Below are positions 34,130 to 44,243 of a stretch of 64,000 bases of DNA, piece by piece (the stretch's first letter is position 1; every line of letters begins with the position of its first letter). The notes below the pieces were generated by a model. That model had not been told where the DNA came from. It did no database searches and saw only the letters and a list, made by a program, of their open reading frames with translations. The stretch is from Isoetes taiwanensis (Eukaryota > Streptophyta > Lycopodiopsida > Isoetales > Isoetaceae): positions 3,332,451 to 3,396,450 of the forward strand of contig JAJEKV010000060.1 in assembly GCA_021234155.1 (NCBI GenBank), in the 5' to 3' direction. The translations under genes and the position numbers were made by a program.

Positions 34130-35310
34130 TAGGGTTCATCTTGCATTGTTGAGAGTGAATAGGGCTGATTCAATGCAGGTTAAGAAGGTAGTCTTATAGA
34201 GCAACGCCTCCAAGGAGGAGTGTCTTCTAACGACTCTCTTTCAATCTACTTTTCTTCAACTAGGAGACCTACCAAGCAAAGGTACTAGGCTATAGACTCT
34301 GCAATTTTATTTTTGAAAAGGATGGCAAATTCTACTCATAATATGGAGAGATTCCTTGAAAAATTCTTAGAATAATATACTGGAGAAAATTTTTAGAGCT
34401 GGTCTATCAAGCTTCAATTAATTCTGAAGAGGAAGTCATCATGGGGAGTAGTGAATGGCTCAGAGGCCAAGCCAATGGATGCTGCAAAATTGCTAGAATG
34501 GGAACATAGAAATAGAAAGGCCATTACCAAATAGACCTTGCTGTAGGAGATAGATAGATAGATAGATAGTATTTTAATGTGCATGCAACTTTTAGAGTTG
34601 AATGCAAAAATCTATTCTAATTGGGAAGCATTGGCAAAATCTTTTGGAGGCACAAGAGAGACATGTGATTTGTCTTTATAGCAACAGATCCTTGCCTTGT
34701 CCATGGAAATGGATGAATTGGTGGCAGAATTCTTAAGCAGGATGAGATCCTTGATGGTGCAACTTGCAAGGATGAAGACAATAGTTTCTTCAGGGGATCA
34801 AATGGCAATTGGATTTTGTTAAAAGGCTTTACACCAGAATTTCGTCCAGTCACAACTTTAACTTGTATTCCATATGAAACAGTGGATATACATGCAACAT
34901 CATTATTAAAAGAAGAGAGAAAAATGAAGTTGCATGGCAATACAAAGAATGTTGTATTTTTCATCAGAAAGAAGCGTAGTTTGGGAAAAGACCTGTTATG
35001 ACACATGGAACTATTGCAAGAAAAGTTAGGGCAATCTTCAAAACAGCTAGTAATATGAATGGAGCACAAGGGAGGTCATCAATGTTCTCAAAGGAATCGG
35101 ATTTCAGATGTAACAAAAGGTAAAGTTACCCTTTAAGAGGAGCAGACCAAAAGTCCAAAGTAAGGAGCAAAGTGGAAGTAACAATGTGTGGCTCTTCATG
35201 GCATATACATCTTCAAATATAAAAAACATCAAAACCCTTTGGCTTGATTCAAGTGCTTCTTTTCATGTGAGGCCTGATAAGGAAATATTTCACACATTTT
35301 GAGCATGCCC
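34130..35310 (+). pseudogene. Ty1/copia gag-protease relic
   Basis: Plus-strand fragments read as a copia-type Gag: WGVVNGSEAKPMDAAKLLEWE, then a stretch ending LLKGFTPEFRPVTTL and TSLLKEERKMKLHG. A damaged zinc knuckle follows near 35090 (SDFRCNKR), and the protease site reads WLDSSASFHVRPDKEIF near 35240. Several stops and frameshifts occur. The relic is cut off at 35327 by an unrelated LTR. A (GATA)n tract lies at 34550-34569. Confidence 0.7.
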
Positions 35311-35327
35311 AAATGGCATAACAGGTG

Positions 35328-37000
35328 TGACGCTCCCCGCGTAACATACGATGCCCCATTGTATATCCCATGGAAACTCCCCTATCCGATAGCATTTGTT
35401 GTATGGACACTCCATCTATCCTGCTTCTGGAATGGCCAGGGCATGAGAAGAGGACACAGAGGTGTCTAGCCTGCTTGTCCCCCATAGGCTCCTATAAGAA
35501 CAGAACAACATATCTATATCAGCACTAGCAATTCTAATCACAGTCAACTACTACGAAGAGTAGTACAATCCATCCATAGATCCATCTGATACATCAATAC
35601 ATCAACACATCAATAGAGCTCCTTCTCAGCCTCAGACACATGGGAAAAGTAGTTTGACGGCTAGGGCCTAAGGATAGAACAGACCAAGTTATGGAAATGA
35701 CTTGGGCTGGCAACAGACAATGGCTAATTGACCACTCCATTCGCCCCTCCTGTGCATACTATGCAGATGGGCTAATTTAGGATCTGACTTGACTGTAACC
35801 TGCCAAAAATATAGTCCCTTGGTATCACCCAACAAGGCTACGCCGGGTTGCATCTCCCCATTCCGATGAGGTAGGAAGGGTTGCATCTGCCCTTCCCAGA
35901 ATGCAGTGGCTCTATAGGCGACTAAAGTATCGTGGCGACCAGGGTAAAGTTTAAGGGCCCTAAATGTTTTTCTATTCAAATTGAGGTTGGCTAAATTTAT
36001 TAAAAAAAAAAAATAAGTTCATAGATTCCTTGCTTGGCGAAATTTGATAAAATAAAGCCCTTTAGTTATCTTCCAACTTGGCTAAAATGTAAAGTTTATG
36101 TGACGTGAAAATCTGGTGTTGGCAAATCTTTCTTGGTCTCCACCTTTGAGCACTCATTACTACATGAATCACGACTAATTCAATATGCTTCCTTTACAAA
36201 ATGATAACAAAGTTGTTCAAAGTACAATTGATAAGGAACAAACAATATCATTTGAAGGAACATACATATTTAACTTGGGGTCAAATGCATCCAAATGGCT
36301 AATCTGGTATGCAAAGCCCTTTAGAGTCAACAATTGCAAGAAGAAGTCACTATTACTTAAAGCTTAAAATGCTCATCACATAACATTCTTCATAACATTT
36401 AACCTAAACAAGTTATAGATTCAAATTCAATATCCATCAAAACATGATTGAGGTAGATAATGGCGATTCTTAAATGAACGAGGCTCCTGAGTAGATTCAG
36501 CATTGCTATTTGAATTGATCAGGGCACGCCTAATTAACTTCAGAGAAGGCGATTCAGCACACCATGCAGCAAATAATCCCGGCTAAACCCTAGATGTCCA
36601 AAATTTCCCTTTTAGAATGGCTAAATTATGTTTTTTCTTTTTCTTTTTTTTTAATGATCTTTATTAACTTTAGCTATGAAATTTGACTAAAGGTCTAAAA
36701 AACCGCCATTTGGCAAATTCTAGCCACTCTTAAATACTGGCAACACACGTCCTTATCCGACTGAACTCCACCATTGACCCAGGAAGTGTTGGACTCATAC
36801 TCAGCCCTCTCGAAGTGATTGACTATACATGCCCCATTAGTTGCACTCAGCAGAGACCTCCCTCTACTTTTCCACTATACTTCCCACATTGTGTGGTGCT
36901 CAGTCACTCCATAACCTCCATAGCCTAAATAACTAAATCAATAAATAAATAAATAAATAAGTATGTTAATAAAGCCATTGAGGCCCCTAGGCCTCTATGG
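35328..37000 (-). repeat. Old gypsy-type LTR, related to elements B and C
   Basis: It begins TGTGACGCTCCCCGCG and follows the same layout as the C LTR in the same orientation, at lower similarity. Recognisable phrases include TTCGCCCCTCCTGTGCATA, GGGTTGCATCT and GAGGCCCCTAGG. It is interrupted between about 35948 and 36732 by another insertion. A partner LTR was not found, so it is a solo or truncated LTR. It includes an (AATA)n tract near 36930-36960. The right edge is approximate. Confidence 0.65.
35948..36732. mobile_element. Small insertion inside the old LTR (possible hAT-like MITE)
   Basis: The old LTR's similarity to elements B and C stops at GTGGCGAC and resumes at CTGGCAACACACG, leaving about 0.8 kb of unrelated AT-rich sequence that starts CAGGGTAAAG. 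The flanks look like an imperfect 8-bp duplication. The inverted termini are not convincing, so the class is open. Confidence 0.4.
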
Positions 37001-37252
37001 AAAAATTTACAATATGCAAAAGCACTAGTCTAATGCAACGCTGGCCTCAATTAAATGAGCATGAAGAAAAATTTCTAGAATCTCCTATCTTTTTTTGAAC
37101 AACTCTTTTATATAAATGCTCAGTTTACATGGTGGTAGGTTAAAACGTGAGTATAAACCTGGAACATCAATATTATACTTACCATGTATTTGTGCATATG
37201 TTGTACAATATAAAAGCGCATGTTCCTTTGTTTCAACTTTAACTCAAACATT
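37001..37252. other. Unassigned junction sequence
   Basis: This is AT-rich sequence between the old LTR and the truncated gypsy interior, without a recognisable feature. The join to the retrotransposon at about 37253 lies in a short shared GAGAAA context. Confidence 0.4.
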
Positions 37253-38159
37253 GAGAAAGAGACAGGAATGCATTGAGAAAAAGTTATGTTTCAGGTGCTT
37301 CCAGCCAGGGCACCGAACGCATGATTGCCCATTCGTCATGCAGGCAGCCTTGGCAGAACTTGTGGATTGGGACTCCCCAACAGAAGCGGACGAGGACGAC
37401 GACCAGCAGGAGGCCCAGGACTTCATAGATGGTGAGTGCCACATATGTGCAAACATTGAGACAGGTGATATTGAGAATCAGTCGACTGTCATCGCGGCTG
37501 ATGGGATCATAGATAGTAATCCATATGTAGTCCTCATAGATACAGGTAGCTCTCACAATTTTGCATCTCCTAGGTTGGCTGCCTTAATGAAGAACAAGGT
37601 ATTGAAGTCTAAGCCAAGGCCAGTAGCTATGGCAAACGGCGCCATTCGGCACACAAGGGGCAGGAGAATCATCTTTGATATAGACCTTAGTGGGGCTAAG
37701 TGGCCGATGGGAGCGGAAGTCATGGATATCGGGAGATACGATCTTATAGTGGGGATGGAATTCTTGAAGCCAGCCAAAGCCATGATTGATTGCGACCGGA
37801 ACGAAGTCACCATGACGGCACTGCACGACAAAGACAAATTGATAGTGAAAGGTAAGAAGCTAGATTCTCCCATGCAGTGTATCTCTTTGAAGCAGCTAAG
37901 GAAGAGTATAGAAAGGAATAAGGTGGACTACATCTTGAGGATGGAATCAGTTGAGCCGGGCAAGCAGGATGGAAGTGACCCAAAGGGAAACCAATTGCCC
38001 AGGCAGATAGCAAGGCTTATTTCCGAGTTCAAGGATGTATTTCCGGATGAAATCCGGCAGCTGCCACCTTATAGGGGTGTGGAATGTGAGATCACGTTGG
38101 CTCGTGATAAGAAGCCTACGAAGGCGCCATATAGAATGAGCACCCCGAGAATTGATTGA
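37253..38159 (+). CDS. Truncated copy: gag zinc knuckle and aspartic protease
   Basis: One open frame holds the CCHC knuckle (C-FRC-FQPGH-RTHDC) and then the retropepsin active site VLIDTGSSHNFAS. The C-terminal linker into RT follows (LISEFKDVFPDEIRQLPPYRG and ITLARDKKPTKAPYRM). The frame extends upstream of 37253 into unrelated sequence, so any start there is accidental. It stops at 38159 through a frameshift where RT should continue (the intact order is [10 protein letters not shown]), probably a base-calling indel. It is more complete here than in the second copy. Confidence 0.8.
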
Positions 38160-38860
38160 GCTCAGAAGCGGCTTCAGGAATTGCTTGAGCTTGGCTTTAT
38201 AAGAGCAAGTGTGTCTCCTTTCGAGCACCTATACTCTTTGTGAAGAAGAAAGATGGGAGCTTAAGAATGTGCATAGACTATCGCCCCACTCAATAAGCGC
38301 ACGATAAAGAACAAATATGCATTGCCAAGGGCAGATGACCTAATGGACCCGGTTACAAGGAGCAAAGGTATTCTCTAAAATCGATTTGAGGTCGGGATAC
38401 CATCGGATAAGAATAAAAGAAGAGGATATCCATAAGACCGCCTTTAACGCGGTATGGTCATTTTGAGTTTCTGATAATGCCCTTTGGACTATCGAACGCC
38501 CAAGAACGTTTATGCACCTCATGAAGCGACATCTTTGAGACTTCTTGGATGAGTTTGTTATTGTCTTCTTCGGACGACATTCTAATCTACAAACAAGTCC
38601 CTCGAGGAGCATTGTCAAACATCTCGGGGAAAGTGTTGGAGAAGTTGAGACGTCATCGGTTGTATGGGAAGCTCTCCAAGTGCCACTTTGCAACAGGCCG
38701 AGTGGAATATTTGGGGCATGTTGTAACATCCGAGGGAATCTCCACAGATCCATCTAAGATTGAGGCAATAGTTGATTGGCCAGCTCCAAGGAATGTGGCG
38801 AAGTAAAGAAGCTTTTCGGGTTGGCGGGATATTAGAGAAAGTTCGTGAAGGACTTTGCTA
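38160..38860 (+). pseudogene. Truncated copy: reverse transcriptase (frameshifted)
   Basis: Pieces in alternating frames give [27 protein letters not shown], the [12 protein letters not shown]-like catalytic region, and the VFFDDIL/YLGHVVTSEG region. Most breaks lie at CAG/CTG or CCG sites when compared with the copy at 59450-60160, so the true gene may be less damaged than it appears. Confidence 0.75.
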
Positions 38861-38861
38861 A

Positions 38862-40304
38862 GTGGGCGTCCCCTCGCCGGACCTCACCAAGGCCAAGAAG
38901 ATTAAGGATTGGACTAGCCATTGGTTAAAGTCCAAGCTTCTTCGAAGCTTAAAGAGGCCTTTAACAACTGACACGGTGCTTGTTCTCCCGGATCCGAGTA
39001 AAGATAAGTTGGTAGCAACAGATGCAAGTAAGATAGCAACAGGAGCAGTCTTGATGCAAGAAGGAAGGGTAGTCGCCTACGACTCGAAGAAGATGAACGA
39101 CGCCGAGCAACGCTACCCAACCCATGATCAGGAGCTGCTAGCCATTGTCAGGGCGTTAAGGATATGGAGGCATTATTTGCTGGGAAGGAAGTTTCAGTTG
39201 GATACTGATCACCAGAGTCTGCAGTATCTTTTTACCCAGCCACTCCTCAATCTAAGGCAAAGGAGGTGGATGGAATTTCTTGAGGAGTATGATTTTGATA
39301 TTGTATATAAGCCCGGCAAGCTTAATGTTGTAGCAGATGCCCTCTCCAGGAGGCCATTTCAGACAAGGACGCATTGCAATGCGATTTCCACTCTTTCGAG
39401 TGAGTTTGGCAAGAAGATTGAGGAGTCCTTGCCAACCGATGGGGACTTCAAGGAGGTGTGGGAAAGTCTCTCCAAGGAAGCCAGAACAGATAAAGAGCGG
39501 GAAGCCTTCAAGCATTATAAGAAGGAAGGCAACCTGTTGTATCACAAGCATAAGTTGTGTGTGCCCGAATCATCAGGAGTAAGGAAGCTAATTCTTCATG
39601 ACACACATAACAGCCCAATAGCAGGGCATGCTGGCTTCATGAAGACCTATTTCAAGATTCGAAGTAGTTACTTCTGGCCAGGAATGAAGAGGCAGAGAAG
39701 CTGCATATACCGGGATTGCCGGTTATGTCGGCCGGACCAAAAGCGAACAACCATTATTCCAGGTGCTCTTGAACCATTGGGGGTGCCAAATGCGAAGTGG
39801 GAGGTCATAAGCATGGATTTCATTACAGGGCTCCCTAGAACTCTTCGAGGCAAGGATGCATTGATGGTTGTCGTAGACAAGTTATCTAAGATGGCACATT
39901 TTGTGCCTTGCAAGACTACTGACACCGCATTAGATACTGCCAAGTTATTTGTAAGGGAGATTTTTAGACTCCATGGCATGCCTCGGGAGATAATATCTGA
40001 TAGAGATTCTAAGTTTATGAGTGCCTTTTGGCAGGATCTCTTTAGCACCATTCAGACGAAGCTCTCCATGAGCACGGCATATCATCCCCAAACAGATGGC
40101 CAGACGGAGAGGACGAATCGGATCATTGAAGACATGCTTCGAAGCTATGTGTGGAACAAGCAGTCCAAGTGGGATGAGTACATCCACTTGGTGGAATTCG
40201 CGATACAACGATTGCAAGGTGAGTCATCTCGGATGTCTCCTTTCATGGTAAATTACGGGTACCGGTGCTTAACCCGGACACCGGCACAATCGTGTCCAAG
40301 GTAG
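38862..40304 (+). CDS. Truncated copy: RNase H and integrase
   Basis: This is a 480-codon open frame. RNase H shows VATDASKIATGAVLMQE, then [12 protein letters not shown] and a VADALSR end. Integrase follows with the H-x-H/C-x-x-C zinc-binding region (H in LILHDTH, H in AGHAGF, C-x2-C in CRLCRP). The catalytic core has ISMDFITGLPRT, IISDRDSKF and the final Glu in HPQTDGQTERTNR, so the DDE triad is complete. The frame breaks after PFMVNYG. Confidence 0.85.
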   Translation: MGVPSPDLTKAKKIKDWTSHWLKSKLLRSLKRPLTTDTVLVLPDPSKDKLVATDASKIATGAVLMQEGRVVAYDSKKMNDAEQRYPTHDQELLAIVRALRIWRHYLLGRKFQLDTDHQSLQYLFTQPLLNLRQRRWMEFLEEYDFDIVYKPGKLNVVADALSRRPFQTRTHCNAISTLSSEFGKKIEESLPTDGDFKEVWESLSKEARTDKEREAFKHYKKEGNLLYHKHKLCVPESSGVRKLILHDTHNSPIAGHAGFMKTYFKIRSSYFWPGMKRQRSCIYRDCRLCRPDQKRTTIIPGALEPLGVPNAKWEVISMDFITGLPRTLRGKDALMVVVDKLSKMAHFVPCKTTDTALDTAKLFVREIFRLHGMPREIISDRDSKFMSAFWQDLFSTIQTKLSMSTAYHPQTDGQTERTNRIIEDMLRSYVWNKQSKWDEYIHLVEFAIQRLQGESSRMSPFMVNYGYRCLTRTPAQSCPR

Positions 40305-40439
40305 AAGTATCCCGCCCAGATGTTAGGGGATATGCAGCAGCCTAGTGGAAGAAGTAAGGGGTTACTTATTGAAAGCAAGAAGTCGGAGAAGAGTGTAGCC
40401 GACAAGCACAGGACCGTAAGGGAGTTCAAGGTAGGGCGA

Positions 40440-40910
40440 TAGCGCCGGGTTGAAGATCAAGGTGAAGCAAGCCAAGGCTGCATGGATTGGGAGTTGCAAG
40501 AAGCTTGCCCCTAGGTGGGCTGGTCCGTTCAAGATTTTGAGAGAGTGGGCTCTCAAGCCTACAAGTTGGATCTTAGGCCCATCTCAAAGTTCACAAGGTC
40601 TTCCACGTAAGTTTATTAAAAGGCACAATCCTAACCACGAGGAGGTTTTGGATACTCCAACCTTGTTGGAAATGACGGAGGAACAAGTAGAAATAGAGAA
40701 ATAGTGCCCGAATTACTTCTTGATAAGTCATTCAAGAAGACTAGGAGGTCTCGGTTCCTCCAATATTTGGTTAAGTGGAAGCACTTACCCGTGGAAGATG
40801 CGACATGGGTATTGAAGCAAGATTTGGAGAAGCAATACCCGAGTTTATGAAGGAGTTTGATGGGCGAAGTCGTCTCAGGACTTGGTCGACCCGACTTGCC
40901 GGTGGTTAGC
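40440..40910 (+). pseudogene. Truncated copy: integrase C-terminus and chromodomain
   Basis: Fragments of the GPY/F-type module (KKLAPRWAGPFKI) and a chromodomain (FLQYLVKWKHLP-x-EDATWVLKQDL) are spread over shifted frames. The intact equivalent is at 61698-62210. Confidence 0.75.
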
Positions 40911-41756
40911 TAGTATGTTGTTAGTTAGCCTTAAGCCGGGGCATGCATTCTAGTTAGTAGGATGCATGTGCGTAACCTTGGATCGTGTGGGGTGGATGAT
41001 GGGATACGCTTTAGGGCATTCTCTAGGCCACACGCACCAAGAGGTGCGCATGACCATTAGGGTCATGTGAGTGAGGAATGAGGCATGGTGGGCTTATGAT
41101 GGGACATCGACGGATGATCTCTATGCCACGATCGCGGGAATGCACACCGGGTCTGCCAGGAGGGTCATGGTGAAGGTTAAAGTGATGGCGCGATGATGGG
41201 ATCGTGAGGCGTTCCTCAGCTTAAACCCGTGGGGCATGATGCACTAGGGGTACTTGTACAGAGGGCAACCGAAAGTACAAGGTAGCACTCGATCATGGGC
41301 GATGATGGGAGCATCTTAAATGATCCTTAAGCTCAAACCGAAAGGGCCATGATCTTGGGCAAGGTAGTAGGACAACCTTGAGTCAGTGAGTTCGGCTCAA
41401 GGAGGTAAGGGGTGGTCCCCTAAAACCACAAATTATTAACTAAACTAACGTAATGTGCTCCTTTGCGGGCAAGTAGAAGGTGGACTTCAACGAGGAGCGC
41501 ATTACGAGAAGATAGGGGGAGCCATAATTTAGATTATGAACCCTAATAACTCTTATAATAATGTTTGAATTATCGTAAGAAATAACCGTGTTAAGGCTAT
41601 ATAATTTTGTATAACTAAAAATATAGCCTAAATTTTGACTTGAACTAATAAAACTTGATTACTATAATAAGCTAAAGGTTATGACATGTTGTCCCTTGTG
41701 TGGGGCATAAGGTAGGTTCGTCACCTTTAGCGCAATCTTTGAGGACAAAGATTGTC

Positions 41757-41768
41757 CTAAGGGGAGAA
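41757..41768 (+). promoter_or_regulatory. Polypurine tract before the shared LTR
   Basis: The sequence TAAGGGGAGAA lies directly before TGTGACGG, the LTR start. This is the expected plus-strand primer site. Confidence 0.8.
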
Positions 41769-43207
41769 TGTGACGGTCCGGGAATATATCGCCATAAATA
41801 CGTATATTCTGGATCTTCACCATACAAGTCTATCTTCATAGCCTTGTATACCATAGATTGTGGCACTAGGGGGCATGGCCAAGTTATTCACATAACTTAG
41901 CCAACCATAGGCTAAGACCATTATCCACGTGGCCTTAACCTATTGGGCACCCGCCACACAGGACTCACCCGATTGGTGCCACGTGGCATCCTGGGTGGAC
42001 CTAACTTATATAGGCCTAAACCCTAACCCTAGGCCTTTTTCCAGCCCTAGCACCTAGAGACTCACCTACTCGTTCGAAACCCCGTTTCGAACATCGTTTG
42101 CTGTGGCATAGACTGGTGCAGCAGCCCCAGCAGGGTAGACTCGTTCTTGGAGCAGGAGCAGCATCGCGGGAGTCGAAGACCATGGAGGCACACGGATCTG
42201 GAGGGAGAGCTTCAGGAGCAGGTATGTAGGATAGTAGTTGTGATAGCTCATCTGGAATTAGCATTCCAGCTGTGCTAGTATCTTGTATCTAGAGTAGAGC
42301 CATCCTAGAACCCGTATTTAACATCTTGAACCCTAATCAACGAACCCTAACCATTAGTTAGATTGTATGATTAGGTTAAGATGTTCTTCTTATGATTATT
42401 CTCATGATGTGATGATTATGTGATGATGGTTGATCATGTTTGCTCCTCTTGTTTTGGGAAGGGGGGTAGAGACCTAGGGCCATATGTAGTATGTTCCTAG
42501 AGTAGATCCCTTAGTTCCTATTAGTGCGGCCTGTGCATAGGAGCCCACCAGGCTATCGAGGCTATGATATGACTCAGCACCACATAACGGAGCTAGAGGG
42601 AATGTGGAGGGAGGATCCCTGCCGAGTGGGGGCTTCGGGGGATCCCATAGTGGGCTAGGCTTATGGTCGGTCACTTCGTGTGGGCCGGGCATGGGTCTGA
42701 CACCTTCTGGGGCAATGGTGTTGCCCTGCCTCTCGAGAGTTGCAAGTGTTGGCTTGGCTCTCGTTTTGGGGGGTTAAGTCGGGTACCTAATCGTGACGCC
42801 ACGATTCTCTAGCGCCCACGGCACCTCTAGACCACAGGAAGGGGAGATGCAACCCTTCCTGCCTCAACGGACCGGGGAGATGCAACCTGGAGTAGTCCCG
42901 GATGGGTGATGCCATGGGATTGCGTGATCCAGGAAGGCTAGAGTCATGCCAGAGCCTGATTTAGCCCATCTGCAAAGTATGCACAGGAGGGGCGGATGGA
43001 GTGGTCAACCCTAGCCATTGTTCTATGCCAGCCCTCGCTATTGCCATGACTCGGTCTGCTCTATCTTGAGGCCTAGCCGGTCAGTCACCCTCCTTATGAG
43101 TCTGAGCCGGGGTAGGAGCTCTCATGTTTCACGGTTTGGGCTTATCATCTTTGTATTGGTATATGTGTGATGCACTACCCTTCGAGGTAGTATTTGTATA
43201 TGTTTGA
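41769..43207 (+). repeat. Element B 5' LTR, first part
   Basis: It starts TGTGACGGTCC and matches the 3' LTR from 63070. The rest of the LTR is at 52949-53152 beyond the Helitron, giving about 1.64 kb. The matching phrase in element C (GTAGTAT...GCTAGTTCTGACG on the opposite strand) confirms the join. Confidence 0.92.
42006..42030 (+). promoter_or_regulatory. LTR core promoter: TATA box plus telo-box
   Basis: TTATATAGG (42006-42014) is followed at once by AAACCCTAACCCT (42018-42030). The second is a plant telo-box-like or interstitial telomere-like motif. The same pair occurs in the 3' LTR (63311-63334) and, as TATAAAGG plus the same motif, in element C. The position fits the LTR transcription start, which is inferred. 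Confidence 0.6.
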
Positions 43208-43365
43208 CTAGTAATGGTGCCCAGCGTTGCTGGGGCTAGGTTGGAATGCTGTTAATGAATTTATAGAATTGAATGCACACACCTTGCAATTTAATAACCG
43301 CTAATTATATATGCATGATATGAAGAAACTTTGTTGAAATAATCTCTTTGTCTAGGTTCTTTTTG

Positions 43366-43410
43366 TGTATATGTGTGTGCATGCGCGCGTGCACGCACGC
43401 GTGTGTGCGA
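43366..43410. repeat. Alternating purine-pyrimidine (CA/GC) tract
   Basis: About 45 bp of GT/GC alternation is centred on TGCATGCGCGCGTGCACGC, a sequence able to form Z-DNA. It has no gene context. Confidence 0.6.
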
Positions 43411-44243
43411 ATCAAGTGTACGAATTATATTGATCCACCTTTTGATACAAAAATATAAGGGTCTTTTCTATTTGGAGAACTTGGAGGGCCATTTATTTCA
43501 TTTAAACAGAAACTTTATCCAACAATAATATAGTATATCAAATGCATATACAAAGTCACATGGATGGCGAGCAAATTGAAGTATCTCTATAGGTGATGAT
43601 GCATCTTAAGACTCTGCCCTTCAATTTAAGATGATGTATCTTAAGAATACACAATTTACAGATGTAGATGGTATTGCCAATTGTACTCCATCTTTGAGAT
43701 TTCACAAGGGTTCTGTTGACAGCACAAAATAATGGTTGTGAAATTTATGTACATAGACTATGGCAACATGATGTCAATAACTTGTGTAAGGGAAAGGCCC
43801 CAGGGGCCTCTTTCCAAAAGAGAAAGCTGAGGCCTGCTTGACCTTACGAAAAGAGGCCCATCGGGCCTTTGCCCTTTACCCTATCGTATGGTCTAGTTAG
43901 GCTATTTTCAGTCATTGGGTCTAAGTTAGATATTGGGGTACAAAAGCACCCGTCCGGACGCTCTGCTTTTCGTGCTTGATCTGCTGTGCTTGGGGGTGCT
44001 TGGAGAGCGGGAACACGATGATCCGTTTTTAGCAAATTGCTTCCGGATCGATGACATGGCTGCTCCGAAAATCAAATTCGGTTCCGAAATGATCTGGCGC
44101 GGTCTGTTTTGAGATGGCGGGGTCTGTTTCTTGAATTCTTTTGTGGCGGGAATGATCATTCAGCTTGTACCTCTGAAACGAACTGTTCTTTGTAGATCAC
44201 GGTTTCTCTGTACTGCAAAATTCTCTGTACATCACGATCCTCA

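Larger units (their letters stand above)
37253..41768 (+). mobile_element. 5'-truncated gypsy internal region abutting element B's 5' LTR
   Basis: The sequence matches element B's interior from about 58553 to 63069 (zinc knuckle through polypurine tract). It runs straight into the LTR at 41769, which is also the 5' LTR of element B. No 5' LTR, leader, H3 or gag N-terminus is present. The arrangement, truncated pol-LTR-full interior-LTR, suggests LTR-LTR recombination or an assembly join. Identity to the other copy is near complete over long stretches such as 39200-39600. Confidence 0.85.

Noticed and set aside
39252-39551. Minus-strand frames inside the gypsy pol (also 60557-60856)
   Set aside because: Antisense shadows of the RNase H and integrase coding sequence.
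42018-42030. Interstitial telomere or chromosome end
   Set aside because: Only about two repeat units, at the same place in every LTR of the family.
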